Below, in pieces: positions 1 to 9,949 of a DNA stretch of 64,000 nt (position 1 is its first letter; every line of letters begins with the position of its first letter). Where the stretch lies: positions 1,674,001 through 1,738,000 of the forward strand of contig CM052357.1 in NCBI GenBank assembly GCA_028551475.1. Reading direction: 5' to 3'. The notes under the pieces are model-generated. The model was not told the origin of the DNA. It searched no databases and was given only the letters and a program-made list of their open reading frames with translations. A program made the translations under genes and the position numbers. This DNA is from Casuarina equisetifolia (Eukaryota > Streptophyta > Magnoliopsida > Fagales > Casuarinaceae).

Positions 1-266
1 CTTGTCCTTTTTTGTCCTTTTCCTCCTCTTTTGCTGCTTTACATGTTGCCTCCTCTTTTCTTCTTTTGACTTCTTTTTCTTTCCTTGTCTTCTTCACGTG
101 CCTTTTTGTAACTTTCTCTTCCTTTATTTCTTTTGCTCTTTTGGGGTTTGCTGCATAAATAACACCAGTTTACATAAATATATCAAAGCTTAAATATTAT
201 CTTATAAAACTTGTATTATTTATATCCTAAAATAGTCAAAATAACTCTATAAAAATAGAGTTATCA
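1..266 (-). repeat. Athila 3' LTR, partial
   Basis: Positions 1-266 match 8525-8790 with two visible mismatches (near 44 and 259). The inner boundary is at 266, where the plus strand reads agttatca and then enters the polypurine tract; on the element strand the LTR starts TGATAACT. The rest of this LTR lies left of the window. Small ORFs within it are pyrimidine-rich translations without support. Confidence 0.92.
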
Positions 267-279
267 AAACCCCCAAACT
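267..279 (-). other. Polypurine tract of Athila element
   Basis: On the minus strand the bases just before the 3' LTR read GTTTGGGGGTTT, a G-rich tract next to the TGATAACT LTR start. This is the expected place for the plus-strand DNA primer. The related diverged LTR ending at 33301 is followed by a similar tract. Confidence 0.75.
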
Positions 280-1873
280 TGACATTTTGCTAGTCCTCGA
301 GCAAAAGTAAGAGATAATAGTTTCAGACAAAACCTTTTCTTGAAATTCACTCAAAATTGCTCAACTTAACAATTCAAAGAAAAAATATAGCTTTCATGCA
401 AACACAACAATTGTTCATAAGATAAGATAGACTCTTAACTATGTTGACCATGTTCGTATGTGTGAGTGTGAGTCCTTATCTTTTCAACTATATGCACTCT
501 AAATAGATCCACATTAATATGCAATCTCTCAAAATCTTTAACCAAACCTCATAGGTTTGCTTTTCATTCCTCTCTCCACTAATGTAGGCCAATCATCTAA
601 CCAAGAATCAATAGGACTTTTATAAGCTTGTAATGTAAGGCTGGGCTAGGGGTAAGATGAAAGTCATTTAGGCTAAATTCACCCATGAACACATTGCTTT
701 CTAGGATCTAATTTAAGCTTTTGTCACTTCCTTTCTTTGCTTTCTTCTTCTTCTTTTTTTTTTTTTTTTTTTTTTTGCAAATGATCTTTCTATCACAAAT
801 TCTCTCATTTATTTCTTCCCAAAAATACTTGATTTCACTTGGATTTCGACACTCACAAAAGTCACAATCATGCTTGCAATCATAAAGCAAGTAATAGGAC
901 TAGAAATGTAATCATTATAATCTTATCTTGTTGATGACATCCAACTACTGTGCAAAAGTCAATTTCTAAACCTTTAGTTGCTTGAATTTGACAATAAGCA
1001 ATAAGAGAATTCCATTCTTAGACAAATGTTGCATTTCTTTTTTTTTTTTTTTTTTTTGCATTCACAAAAGCAACATATTATGCTACATAATCATTGCAAT
1101 TAATATCCTTCCCATATAACATCCTTCCCTTCGACTTCTCTTTCACTCAAAATCAACATGTTCAAGGGTGCGGGACGAAAAGATAATTTATCAAAGGCTC
1201 AAAGGTATATATATGTGGGTGTCAAAATAAAAAAAATGGATATAAATCAAGGCTCAGCGGGGTGACTGGTGATAAATAAATAAGGTTGGCTTGAAAGGCT
1301 CAAACGATCCAAAGAATGGCCTAAATCATTTTCTCAATTAGATGCAGCCTAGGATTTCGCCTCAAGAGAAAATCAAACAAATTCTAAGATTCAGGTGAGA
1401 TCTAAGAAAATCACATACTTCACATGAATGTTTTCTAGAGATACACACAATTTAAAAAAATGAAGGACTTTTAGTGCTTAATAAATGAATCAACATAATC
1501 AGAATCACACTTAACTCACATCACAATTGTAGGTTTGAACAGAATCTACATCTTCCTAAGAATCGCTAAGAATTCAAAACAAAGGGTTTAATCATGACAT
1601 GAGAAAAATTCAATTAGATTTAGCAAGAAAAGATTTATTTTCCCACCCCCAAACTTGAATGGAGCATTGTCCTCAATGTAAAAAGAAATAAAGCAAAAAT
1701 AAAGGTAAAATAGGAATGAGAAAACTCCCCTGATTGTAGGTGATAGCCATAGAAAGCTTTGAGGAGATGGTGGTGACAAAATTTTCAACAAAAGAACCAA
1801 TAAAATGCTTGGGTTGCCTCCCAAGAAGTGCTTGCTTTATAGTTTTCAGCCAAACTATCTTCAATGTTGCTAC
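280..1873 (-). other. Athila 3' internal region, no ORF (env position)
   Basis: About 1.6 kb between the pol stop and the 3' LTR. Some Athila elements carry an env-like ORF here, but no reading frame longer than about 80 codons was found on the element strand. It holds two long T runs on the plus strand (about 751-776 and 1039-1057), A runs on the element strand. I see nothing else functional. Confidence 0.7.
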
Positions 1874-3604
1874 TCAAGGAGGAAGAAGATCAATGGTAGT
1901 CTTCTGCATATTGACTCCCTCAAAGTAGGGCTTCAAACGCTGACCATTCACCTTAAACGTGCCTTGGGTGTCATTTGCAACTTCTATTGCTCCATATGGG
2001 AATACCTTAGTGACTATGAAAGGGCCAAACCATCGAGACCGCAATTTACCTGGAAACAATTTAAGACGAGAATGATAAAGTAATACTTTTTGGCCAACCA
2101 CAAACTCTCTCCTTAATATGTGTTTGTCATGCCATCTTTTTGTCCGCTCCTTGTATATTTTGGCATTTTCGTAGGCCTCATCTCGTAATTCCTGCAATTC
2201 ATTCAACTGCAACAATCGAGTTTCACCTGCAGACTGCATATCAAAGTTTAAAAATTTCAAAGCCCAATATGCTTTATGCTCTAATTCTACCGGTAGATGA
2301 CAAGCCTTCCCAAACACTAGCCTAAAAGGAAACATTCCAATTGGTGTTTTGAATGCTGTTCTATAGGCCCAAAGTGCATCATCAAGTTTCATTGACCAAT
2401 CTTTCCTTGAGGCATTCACAGTTTTTTCCAAAATTCTCTTAATTTCCCTATTTGATATCTCAACTTGACCACTAGTCTGAGGGTGATAAGGAGTAGCAAT
2501 CTTATGGGTAACCCCATACTTACCCAAAAGTGCTTCAAATTGTTTGTTGCAAAAATGGGTCCCTCTATCACTTATGATTGCCCTAGGAGTGCCAAAACGG
2601 GTAAAAATATTTTTCTTTAAGAATTTAACCACAACTTTAGCATCATTTATAGGTAATGCTACTGCTTCTACCCACTTAGACACATACTCAACAGCCACCA
2701 AAATATACATATTTCCATAAGAAGGTGGAAAGGGTCCCATGAAGTCAATACCCCAAACATCAAATAACTCACACACAACAACATTGTTTAGAGGCATCTC
2801 ATGTTTCCTAGAAATATTCCCAGTTCTTTGACATTGATCACATGCAACTACATATGAATATGCATCTCTAAAAAGTGTAGGCCAATAAAATCCAGACTGT
2901 AAAACCTTAGCTGTAGTTCTGGTGGCACCAAAATGACCACCAGCTTCTCTAGCATGACAATGGTGTAGGATACTAGCCATCTCTTCCTCAGGAACACATC
3001 TCCTTATGACCTGGTCTACACATACTTTAAACAAGAAAGGCTCTTCCCAAAAATAATGTTTGAGGTCAGAAAAGAATTTTTTTCTTTGTTGATATGACAT
3101 TTCAGGAGGAAGAACATTACTTACCAAATAATTGACAAAATCAGCATACCAGGGAATTTGGATGGATTGGAGTGCAAAAATGTTTTCATCAGGAAATTCT
3201 TCCATAATCAGTTGATCTTCTTCCTTCAGATTGGGAATTCTGGACAAATGATCTGCAACTAGATTTTCGGTCCCCTTCTTATCCTTGATCTCCAAATCAA
3301 ACTCTTGTAGCAATAGAATCCACCTGATTAACCTAGGTTTTGATTCTTTCTTTTCAAGTAGATGCTTAAGAGCAGAGTGGTCAGAATAAACAATAACTTT
3401 TGAACCAATTAGATAAGAACGAAATTTATCAAAAGCAAATACTACTGCCAAAAGTTCTTTTTCTGTTGTTGAATAATTCAATTGTGCACCTGACAAGGTT
3501 CGACTGGCATAGTAAATGGTCTGAAAAACTCCATTCTTCCGTTGTCCCAAAACAGCTCCTACTGCAAAATCACTAGCATCACACATTAGCTCAAAAGGTA
3601 AGTC
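1874..3604 (-). pseudogene. Athila RNase H and integrase (pol continuation after the TAG)
   Basis: In frame with the gag-RT ORF and separated only by the stop at 3605-3607. The first Met is at 3586, but the homologous sequence starts right after the stop. Numbering from that Met, RNase H covers about 1-115, with [11 protein letters not shown] around the Asp at 69. The integrase zinc-binding region has paired His at 208-211 and Cys at 249 and 252. The catalytic core has Asp281 in GIDFMGPF, Asp340 in ISDRGTHF and Glu376 in GQVEIS, giving DX35E spacing. The Athila-typical [13 protein letters not shown] lies near 430. The frame ends at an ordinary stop at 1874-1876. All integrase residues checked are intact, so apart from the internal stop the protein looks recently functional. 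Confidence 0.9.
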
Positions 3605-6600
3605 CTATTCTGGTGCTGCCATGATTGGTGCTGATACTAACTTTTCCTTTAAAGTGTTAAAAGCCTGCAAGCATTCATCAGAAAAGTTATATTTCACATC
3701 TTTAACCAACAAACTTGAAAGAGGTCTAGCAATTTTAGAAAAATCTTTTATGAACCGCCTATAGAATCCTGTATGCCCCAAAAAGCCTCTAACAAGTTTC
3801 ACTGATGTTGGTGGGGGCAGTTTTGCAAAGACCTCCACTTTAGCTCGATCAACCTCTAATCCTTTTTTAGATATCTTATGCCCAAGCACTATTCCTTCCT
3901 GCACCATAAAATGACACTTCTCCCAATTCAAAACAAGGTTAGTCTCCTCACACCTTTGTAAGACCCTTGCTAAATTATCTAAACAAATGTCAAATGATGA
4001 ACCAAATACAGAAAAATCATCCATGAAAATTTCAATGAATTTTTCAACCATATCAGAAAAAATGGCCATCATGCATCTCTGAAAAGTGGCTGGTGCATTA
4101 CAAAGACCGAAGGGCATTCTTCTAAAAGCAAAGGTACCATAAGGACAAGTGAAAGTGGTTTTCTCTTGATCTTCTGGTGCAATGTGAATTTGATTATACC
4201 CTGAATACCCATCAAGAAAGCAATAAAATTCATGTCCTGCAAGTCTTTCTAACATTTGATCAATAAATGGTAAAGGGAAATGATCTTTTCTAATGGCATC
4301 ATTTAGTTTTCTATAATCTATACACACACGCCATCCAGTAACTGTCCTAGTTGGAATCAATTCATTATTATCATTTCTTTGAACAGTCATACCTCCCTTC
4401 TTTGGCACAACTTGCACAGGACTTACCCAGGGACTATCAGAGATAGGATAAATGATCCCTACATCAAGCAACTTGATTACCTCAGCCTTCACCACTTCTT
4501 GCATCTTTGGATTTAATCGCCTTTGAGGTTGAACAGTAGCTTTGTACTGCTCTTCCATCAAAATCTTGTGCATGCAAAGTGAAGGACTAATTCCCTTGAT
4601 GTCAGCTATTTTCCATCCAATTGCTCCTTTATGCTCTCTCAACACCTGAAGTAATTTTTCTTCCATTGATTTTGTCAAAGAAGAAGATATAATTATTGGC
4701 AAAGTAGAAACTTCATCTAAATAAACATATTTCAAATGAGAAGGTAAGGGCTTGAGTTCAAGAGTTGGGGGCTCTTCAATTGATGGCTTAGGTTTTGTCA
4801 TACGTTGTCCCAACTCCTCAAACTTTGTTGCCTTTTGCTGTGAATATGGTGGATTTGCTTCCATGAGATTGGCATAATCCTGTATTTCTTCACTTTCAAT
4901 TTCCTCATTCTTTGGGTGAACCAAGCATGCTTCAAGTGGATCCTTGAAAACCTTTTCTTGAAAAATCTTATTCACAAACTTATCAATTGTCTCAACCCTA
5001 AAGCAAGAACTATCATCAGATGGATGTTTCATAGCAGTAAAAACATTAAAAGTGACAGAATCATTTTGAACTCTTAATATTAACTTCCCTTGTTGTACAT
5101 CAATCAAAGCTCTTCCTGTTGCTAGAAAAGGTCGACCTAAGATAAGTGGTACCTCAAAGTCTTCCTCCATGTCAAGTACTATAAAATCTGCAGGAAAAAT
5201 GAATTTGTCAACTTTTACCAATACATCTTCTACAATGCCCCTCGGATATTTAATTGATCGATCAGCCAATTGTAGGGACACTGTGGTTGGCTTCACTTCA
5301 CCCAATCCTAATTTCCTGAAAACAGAAAAAGGCATTAGATTAATACTAGCTCCTAAATCACATAATGCCTTATCAAAGTGAGAATCTCCAATAGTACAAG
5401 GAATTGTAAAACTCCCTGGATCTTTTAATTTTGGAGGCAGTTTGTTTTGTAAGATGGCTGAGCATTCTTCAGTTAGCTTCACAGTTTCATACTCTTCCAG
5501 CTTCCTTTTGTTTTTCAATATCTCCTTAAGAAATTTTGCATAACTGGGCATTTGAGCTAATGCATCTGCAAAAGGAATGTTAATATGCAATTTTTTAAAT
5601 ACATCAAGAAATTTAGAAAACTGCTTATCTATTTTATGTTGCTGGAGTCTCTGAGGAAATGGAACTGGAGGCACATAAGGCTTAGGATTATCAGGGAATA
5701 ATGTCCTCTTGGTTGCCTCCTCAAGCTGCGTGCTAACATCATCTTCCTTATCCGTGACATTTTCCTTCTCAACATCATCTTTTCCCACTTGTTTGCCATT
5801 TCTCAAGGTTATTACCTTTGCATCTTCTATAGGATTCTTCTCTGTGCTACTTGGCAATGAACCTTGTTGTCTTCCAGAAATCATATTAGCCAACTGACCT
5901 ATTTGCACCTCTAAATTTCGAATTGAAGCTTCTTGGTTTTGCATTCTTGTTTCGTTGTTTTGTAACATCTTGGCAACCATTTCCTCTAAGTTAGGCTTCT
6001 TTTCTTCTGGTTGCCTGAACCCTGGTGGTGGCCTCATTGCATTAGAATTAGTCCATGAAAAATTTGGGTGGTTACGCCATCCCGGATTGTAAGTGTTGGA
6101 GTATGGATTATTTTGTGGCCTATTTGAATTTCCAACATAATTAGCATCTTTGCTACCCTGTGCAAAGGTGTTACCTACTTGGCACTCTATGCTTGCATGT
6201 CCTCCACCACAATGATCACATAATATGTTCTGAATCCTCATGACTGGAGCACTCAGGTTATCTATTTTCTTGTTGAGTTTTTCAATTTGTGCATACATTG
6301 CAGTGTAAGCATCTACTTCATGAATTCCACTAGCTTTCCTCACTGGTGACCTCTCAGTAGGCCACTGATAACTATTATTTGCCATTTCCTCCAAAAGATC
6401 ATATGCTTCTTCTGGTGTCTTATTGTTCAAAGCCCTTCCTGCAGCTGCATCAAGCATAAAACGAAGATTTGTACTAGACCCATTATAGAAAGTTTGTACT
6501 TGTAACCATATGGGTAGTCCATGTTGTGGACATCTTCTTAAAAGCTCTTTGAATCTTTCCCAAGCTTCATATAATGATTCATTGTCCATCTGCATAAAAA

Positions 6601-7012
6601 CGGTAATATCGTTACGCATTTTGGCAGATTTTGCTGGAGGAAAGAACTTACTAAGAAATTTCTGAGCCAAATCATCCCATGTTGTAATTGATCCTGCAGG
6701 AAAAGAAGAAAGCCAACTTTTAGCTTTGTCTTTTAAAGAAAATGGGAATAGCCTTAATCTAACAGCATCATCTGTGACTCCATTGTATTTAATCATGTCA
6801 CAGATTTCAAGAAAAGCATCAATGTGAGCATTTGGATCATCGTTTGGTAGCCCACTAAATTGCACAGAATTTTGAAGCATCTGAATGAGTGCTGGCTTGA
6901 TTTCAAAATTGTTTGCTTGAATTGCAGGCCTTTTAATGCTTGATGTGGCACCCTGAACTGTTGGTGCAACATATTCTTTTAGAAGCTTGTGTGCATCATC
7001 ATTCTCTGCCAT
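3605..7012 (-). pseudogene. Athila gag-protease-reverse transcriptase, ended by premature TAG
   Basis: A 1135-codon ORF starting at the ATG at 7012. Residues about 40-200 are the retrotransposon Gag domain. A CCHC-like zinc knuckle lies at residues 265-277 (CDHCGGGHASIEC, spacing CX2CX3HX4C). The aspartic protease is marked by LCDLGASINLMP at about 550-561. The reverse transcriptase spans about 850-1010 with catalytic FMDD at 996-999, and the connection region follows. The frame ends at a TAG at 3605-3607, exactly where RNase H should begin, and continues in the same frame on the other side. Gag and pol are therefore a single frame broken by one nonsense codon, without visible frameshift. An upstream segment at 7039-7227 may be the original Gag N-terminus. 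Whether the TAG is a mutation or is read through cannot be told from sequence. Confidence 0.9.
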
Positions 7013-7038
7013 TTTTCTAACTTCACTTCTTTGTTCTC

Positions 7039-7227
7039 TTACTCTTTTCGTTGCCTTCTGACTGTGCGTTCAATTTCTGGGTCAAGATTAACAAGTTGTT
7101 CTTTTTGGCTACGGGTCATACACGTCAGCAACACTCCTGAAAAGTAACAACTAAAACAAATGATTAAAATTTTGTTTTTAAAGGAAAAATAACAATAATA
7201 AAGCAAAAGAAAAATAAAATCTAACAA
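7039..7227 (-). pseudogene. Possible frame-shifted N-terminus or leader of Athila Gag
   Basis: A short minus-strand frame ending at a TAA at 7039-7041. Its last part, MTRSQKEQLVNLDPEIERTV, resembles, from memory, the polar N-terminal stretch of Athila-type Gag proteins. It lies 27 bp upstream of the used ATG and in another frame, so it may be an N-terminus separated by a frameshift and stop, or an untranslated leader relic. The hydrophobic first half looks like chance coding. Confidence 0.35.
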
Positions 7228-7329
7228 AACAAAACAAAAGAAAAAAAATTGTTTTTTTTTAACAAAATAAAAACTAGATTAAACTTAGAATTATTCGGTA
7301 TTAATATTAATCAGTAGTAAAACAACCAA

Positions 7330-7347
7330 TCCCCGGCAACGGCGCCA
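7330..7347 (-). other. Primer binding site, tRNA-Asp
   Basis: The plus strand reads tccccggcaacggcgcca, which matches the 3' end of plant tRNA-Asp(GUC) including CCA, so the element strand is complementary to that tRNA. It lies six bases inside the 5' LTR boundary at 7354. It is a primer site, not a tRNA gene, because the rest of the tRNA is absent. Confidence 0.92.
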
Positions 7348-7353
7348 AAAACT

Positions 7354-8790
7354 TGTTCGGTGAATTTTAAATACAAGTGAACATGTCGAACAAGTAATAT
7401 AATGATAAGAAAAGTATCGTCCCACGAAGATTGGTGAATACTAAACTAATTAAATACTAATGATGAATAAATCCTAAAATTTATCTAGCAAATCAAAATA
7501 TTGTTGATGATGAATTAAAATTTAAAACTTTCAAAACGAAAACTCAAGACTAATTAAAATTGAATCCAAGTAAGAAAAATCAAGATGAGAAACATGTTAG
7601 AGCTTCCGATTTCACCATAACTACTAGATATGAATTTTTATAGTTTATGCCTACAAGAATGATATTACCCATGTGATGGCGGAACTTTCTAATTTATTTA
7701 CTATCCTATGTCTAGGTATAGCAAACCTATTTAGTTCATTAATTCACTATATCTCTATATGTGAATTGAAACAAACCAAATGCATTAGGATTTGTGAATA
7801 TTCCTGGTTTACAATAAATCTTTCGATCATCTTATCACCAAAAACCACACAAATAACATGGTATATGTCTATCCACATTTAATTCATGGTTATATATTAT
7901 AAGAAGCAATTGCATATTATTACCTTTCAGTCTCTAACATGCACATCATATCATTCAAGTGGTGGCCAATCACTTAAAAGCATTAAGAATAAATAATATA
8001 TAACTCACATAAATAAAATATCTTGCAAAACATAAAAACTTATGAAATTCACATCATCATAGTTAGGCTACATCTTCGCTCTAACAAAAGAAATTTAGAA
8101 CATAATGAAATAACAAACCAAAGCAATAGTAGAAATTAAGCAAAACATCTTAAATAGAAAAACAGGAAAGTTGTCACCACACTGTCTTCTCTTTAAGAAT
8201 TCCTCACAGAAATCCTACAATTCAAGAATGATAAGAAGTAGAAGGAAGCTTTCGCGCCTCTATTTCTCTTTTTCTTTCTTGATTTTCTCTTTCTTTTCTC
8301 ACTTTTTCTCTCTTCCTTGGTTGATTTCGGCGGCAACACACGGCTTCTTCTTCTTTTCTCTCTCTTCTCTCTCTTCTCTCTCCTATTCTCCTCTACTCTT
8401 GTGCGGCGCCTTCTCCTCCCCTTTTAATTCACGTTCCTTTGCCTTTTTATTCTATATTGGGATGCGTGCCCTAAGATTCTCCCTTAATAATTCACTTTTT
8501 TGCCCCTTTTTCTTTATTTCCTTTCTTGTCCTTTTTTGTCCTTTTCCTCCTCTTTTGCTGCTTTACACGTTGCCTCCTCTTTTCTTCTTTTGACTTCTTT
8601 TTCTTTCCTTGTCTTCTTCACGTGCCTTTTTGTAACTTTCTCTTCCTTTATTTCTTTTGCTCTTTTGGGGTTTGCTGCATAAATAACACCAGTTTACATA
8701 AATATATCAAAGCTTAAATATTATCTTATAAAACTTGTATTATTTATATCCTAAAATAGTCAAAATAACTCTATAAAAATAAAGTTATCA
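7354..8790 (-). repeat. Athila 5' LTR, complete (1437 bp)
   Basis: Bounded by TG at 7354 and CA at 8790 on the plus strand; on the element strand it begins TGATAACT and ends CCGAACA. A pyrimidine-rich region with CT repeats lies at about 8250-8660. Related LTR copies in the window are at 12097-12557 (fragment), 32056-33301 (diverged) and 62593-63972 (solo), all in the same orientation. Confidence 0.93.
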
Positions 8791-9052
8791 TATATTCTGA
8801 GAATAAGATGAGGCATATCTTTGCACGAGAGGAGTATGATTGGTACGTAAGGGTATGATTGTGTGACATTCTTCCGTTTAGTGTTCCCTATTAATGACTT
8901 TGATCTTAATTTTCTTATAGTTAGAACATAATTAAATGATATAAGTCATTTAATTAATACCCTAATGTTTTCATAAGTATAATAAGAACCATATATGAAA
9001 ATTTAATTGTACTTCACGTTGTTATTCCTTAATTTTTGCCTATTGTTTCCTT
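8791..9052 (-). promoter_or_regulatory. Orphan TYDC upstream region cut by the Athila element
   Basis: From tatattctgag onward this matches the sequence immediately upstream of TYDC copy A (from 15421) and copy B (from about 29381), including the shared segment attcttccgtttagtgttcc. In copy A the TATA box lies 25-30 bp on the gene side of the same point. The element therefore inserted just upstream of a TYDC TATA box, and the TATA box and coding part of that copy should lie left of base 1. On the right, similarity to the TYDC upstream region ends near 9052, where a foreign gene fragment begins. Confidence 0.75.
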
Positions 9053-9500
9053 GGGAGGACTCTTCGAGGCATGTGTTTCACATTGTTATGACAAGCTCAA
9101 TTATTAGGATGCGGTTTCTTGTAAATCCACCACCAGGCAGTGCCACTGTCCAGCTTCAGAACATAGACGAGTTTACATGGTTAAATGCAAGTTTTAGTGT
9201 GTTTCCTAGATGATAGAGCTCATCGGGCCAATTCTGATTGGAATTTGAAGTAACGGAATCCCAAATACTTGTCCATCCTCAATGATCTTCGGTTTTACCT
9301 GCCTGAGATATTTCCTAAGCTCAATATAGTGTTGTTCTTGGATGATAATGTAGTTGCTCAGAAGGATCTCACTGCCCTTTGGTCCGTTGATTTAAAGGGG
9401 AATGTTAATGGTGTTGTAGAGACTTGTGGAGAGAGCGTCCGTCGATTTCGTTGGCATCTTAGGTTGGTTGAGAATGGAGTATACAAGTGGATGATAATTA
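9053..9500 (+). pseudogene. Galacturonosyltransferase (GAUT, GT8) gene fragment
   Basis: Two plus-strand frames together resemble the middle of plant GAUT glycosyltransferases, which act in Golgi pectin synthesis. The first has RHVFHIV and then NPPPGSATVQLQNIDEFTWL. The second, after a frame change and stops near 9213-9260, has RNPKYLSILNDLRFYLPE, LFLDDNVVAQKDL, ALWSVDLKG and VNGVVETCGES. The DxD-type metal site region (usually LDDD) reads LDDN. Similarity ends soon after the ETCGES motif. Neither the N-terminal anchor nor the C-terminal half is present. It sits inside a TYDC upstream region, so it was probably moved here by a duplication or repair event. A segment at about 9500-9660 has no recognised homology. 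Confidence 0.7.
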
Positions 9501-9660
9501 CGTAAAGAGACATGGGATTGACGTAGCCACTCAGTGGTTCGGAATGGGTTGCTTGATGGATGATAGTGTAAAACTGTTCAAATCCGAGCTGGCGTCTGCC
9601 TTCTCGTGGCTCCATCCTCCCTATTTGTCATCTCTTCCTCTTCTTTTCTATTTTTGACCT

Positions 9661-9949
9661 TTGCCCAGGTCACACCTTATAATGGCCTTTTATGATTATG
9701 GTTGATATTTTCCAAGTTGAAGTATCTAAAATAAAGTTGTTAAAATATTAATCTTACTAGATAGAATTAGAAAAATAATATGTAAGAGGTAATTTCTATT
9801 TAAAAATATTAAACTATTTTAGCAAATGTCTTATTATATTATAATTGAATGATTCTAAACTTGATATTTTCTTAAATAAACCATAATATTGGAACTCAAC
9901 GATTGAAGTTTTTGTTTGTATGTCCAGTGTCATTTCCAAAGTGAAAACT
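9661..9949. other. AT-rich spacer
   Basis: No gene seen. The stretch at about 9720-9890 resembles AT-rich repeats at about 18090-18240 and 38690-38960. Confidence 0.4.

Larger units (their letters stand above)
1..8790 (-). mobile_element. Athila-type Ty3/Gypsy LTR retrotransposon, nearly complete (left LTR truncated by window edge)
   Basis: The element reads on the minus strand: 5' LTR at 7354-8790, tRNA-Asp primer site, gag-pol, non-coding 3' internal region, polypurine tract, 3' LTR at 1-266. The internal part is about 7.09 kb and the complete right LTR 1437 bp, so the full element would be near 10 kb. The available 266 bp of left LTR differs from the right LTR at only two positions by eye, which suggests a recent insertion. 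The order protease, RT, RNase H, integrase is Ty3/Gypsy, and the tRNA-Asp primer plus the integrase C-terminal motif [13 protein letters not shown] place it in the Athila group. No env-like ORF follows pol. The bases right of the element begin tatat, the likely 5-bp target duplication; its partner lies outside the window. Confidence 0.93.

Noticed and set aside
2..193. 63-aa ORF repeated at 8526-8717 and related ORFs at 8171-8593 and 63410-63868
   Set aside because: These are translations of pyrimidine-rich LTR sequence on the non-element strand, Phe/Leu/Ser low complexity, and not conserved as proteins between LTR copies.
7330..7347. Apparent tRNA-Asp sequence
   Set aside because: Only the last 18 bases of the tRNA are present, at the standard primer-site position beside the LTR; there is no cloverleaf.
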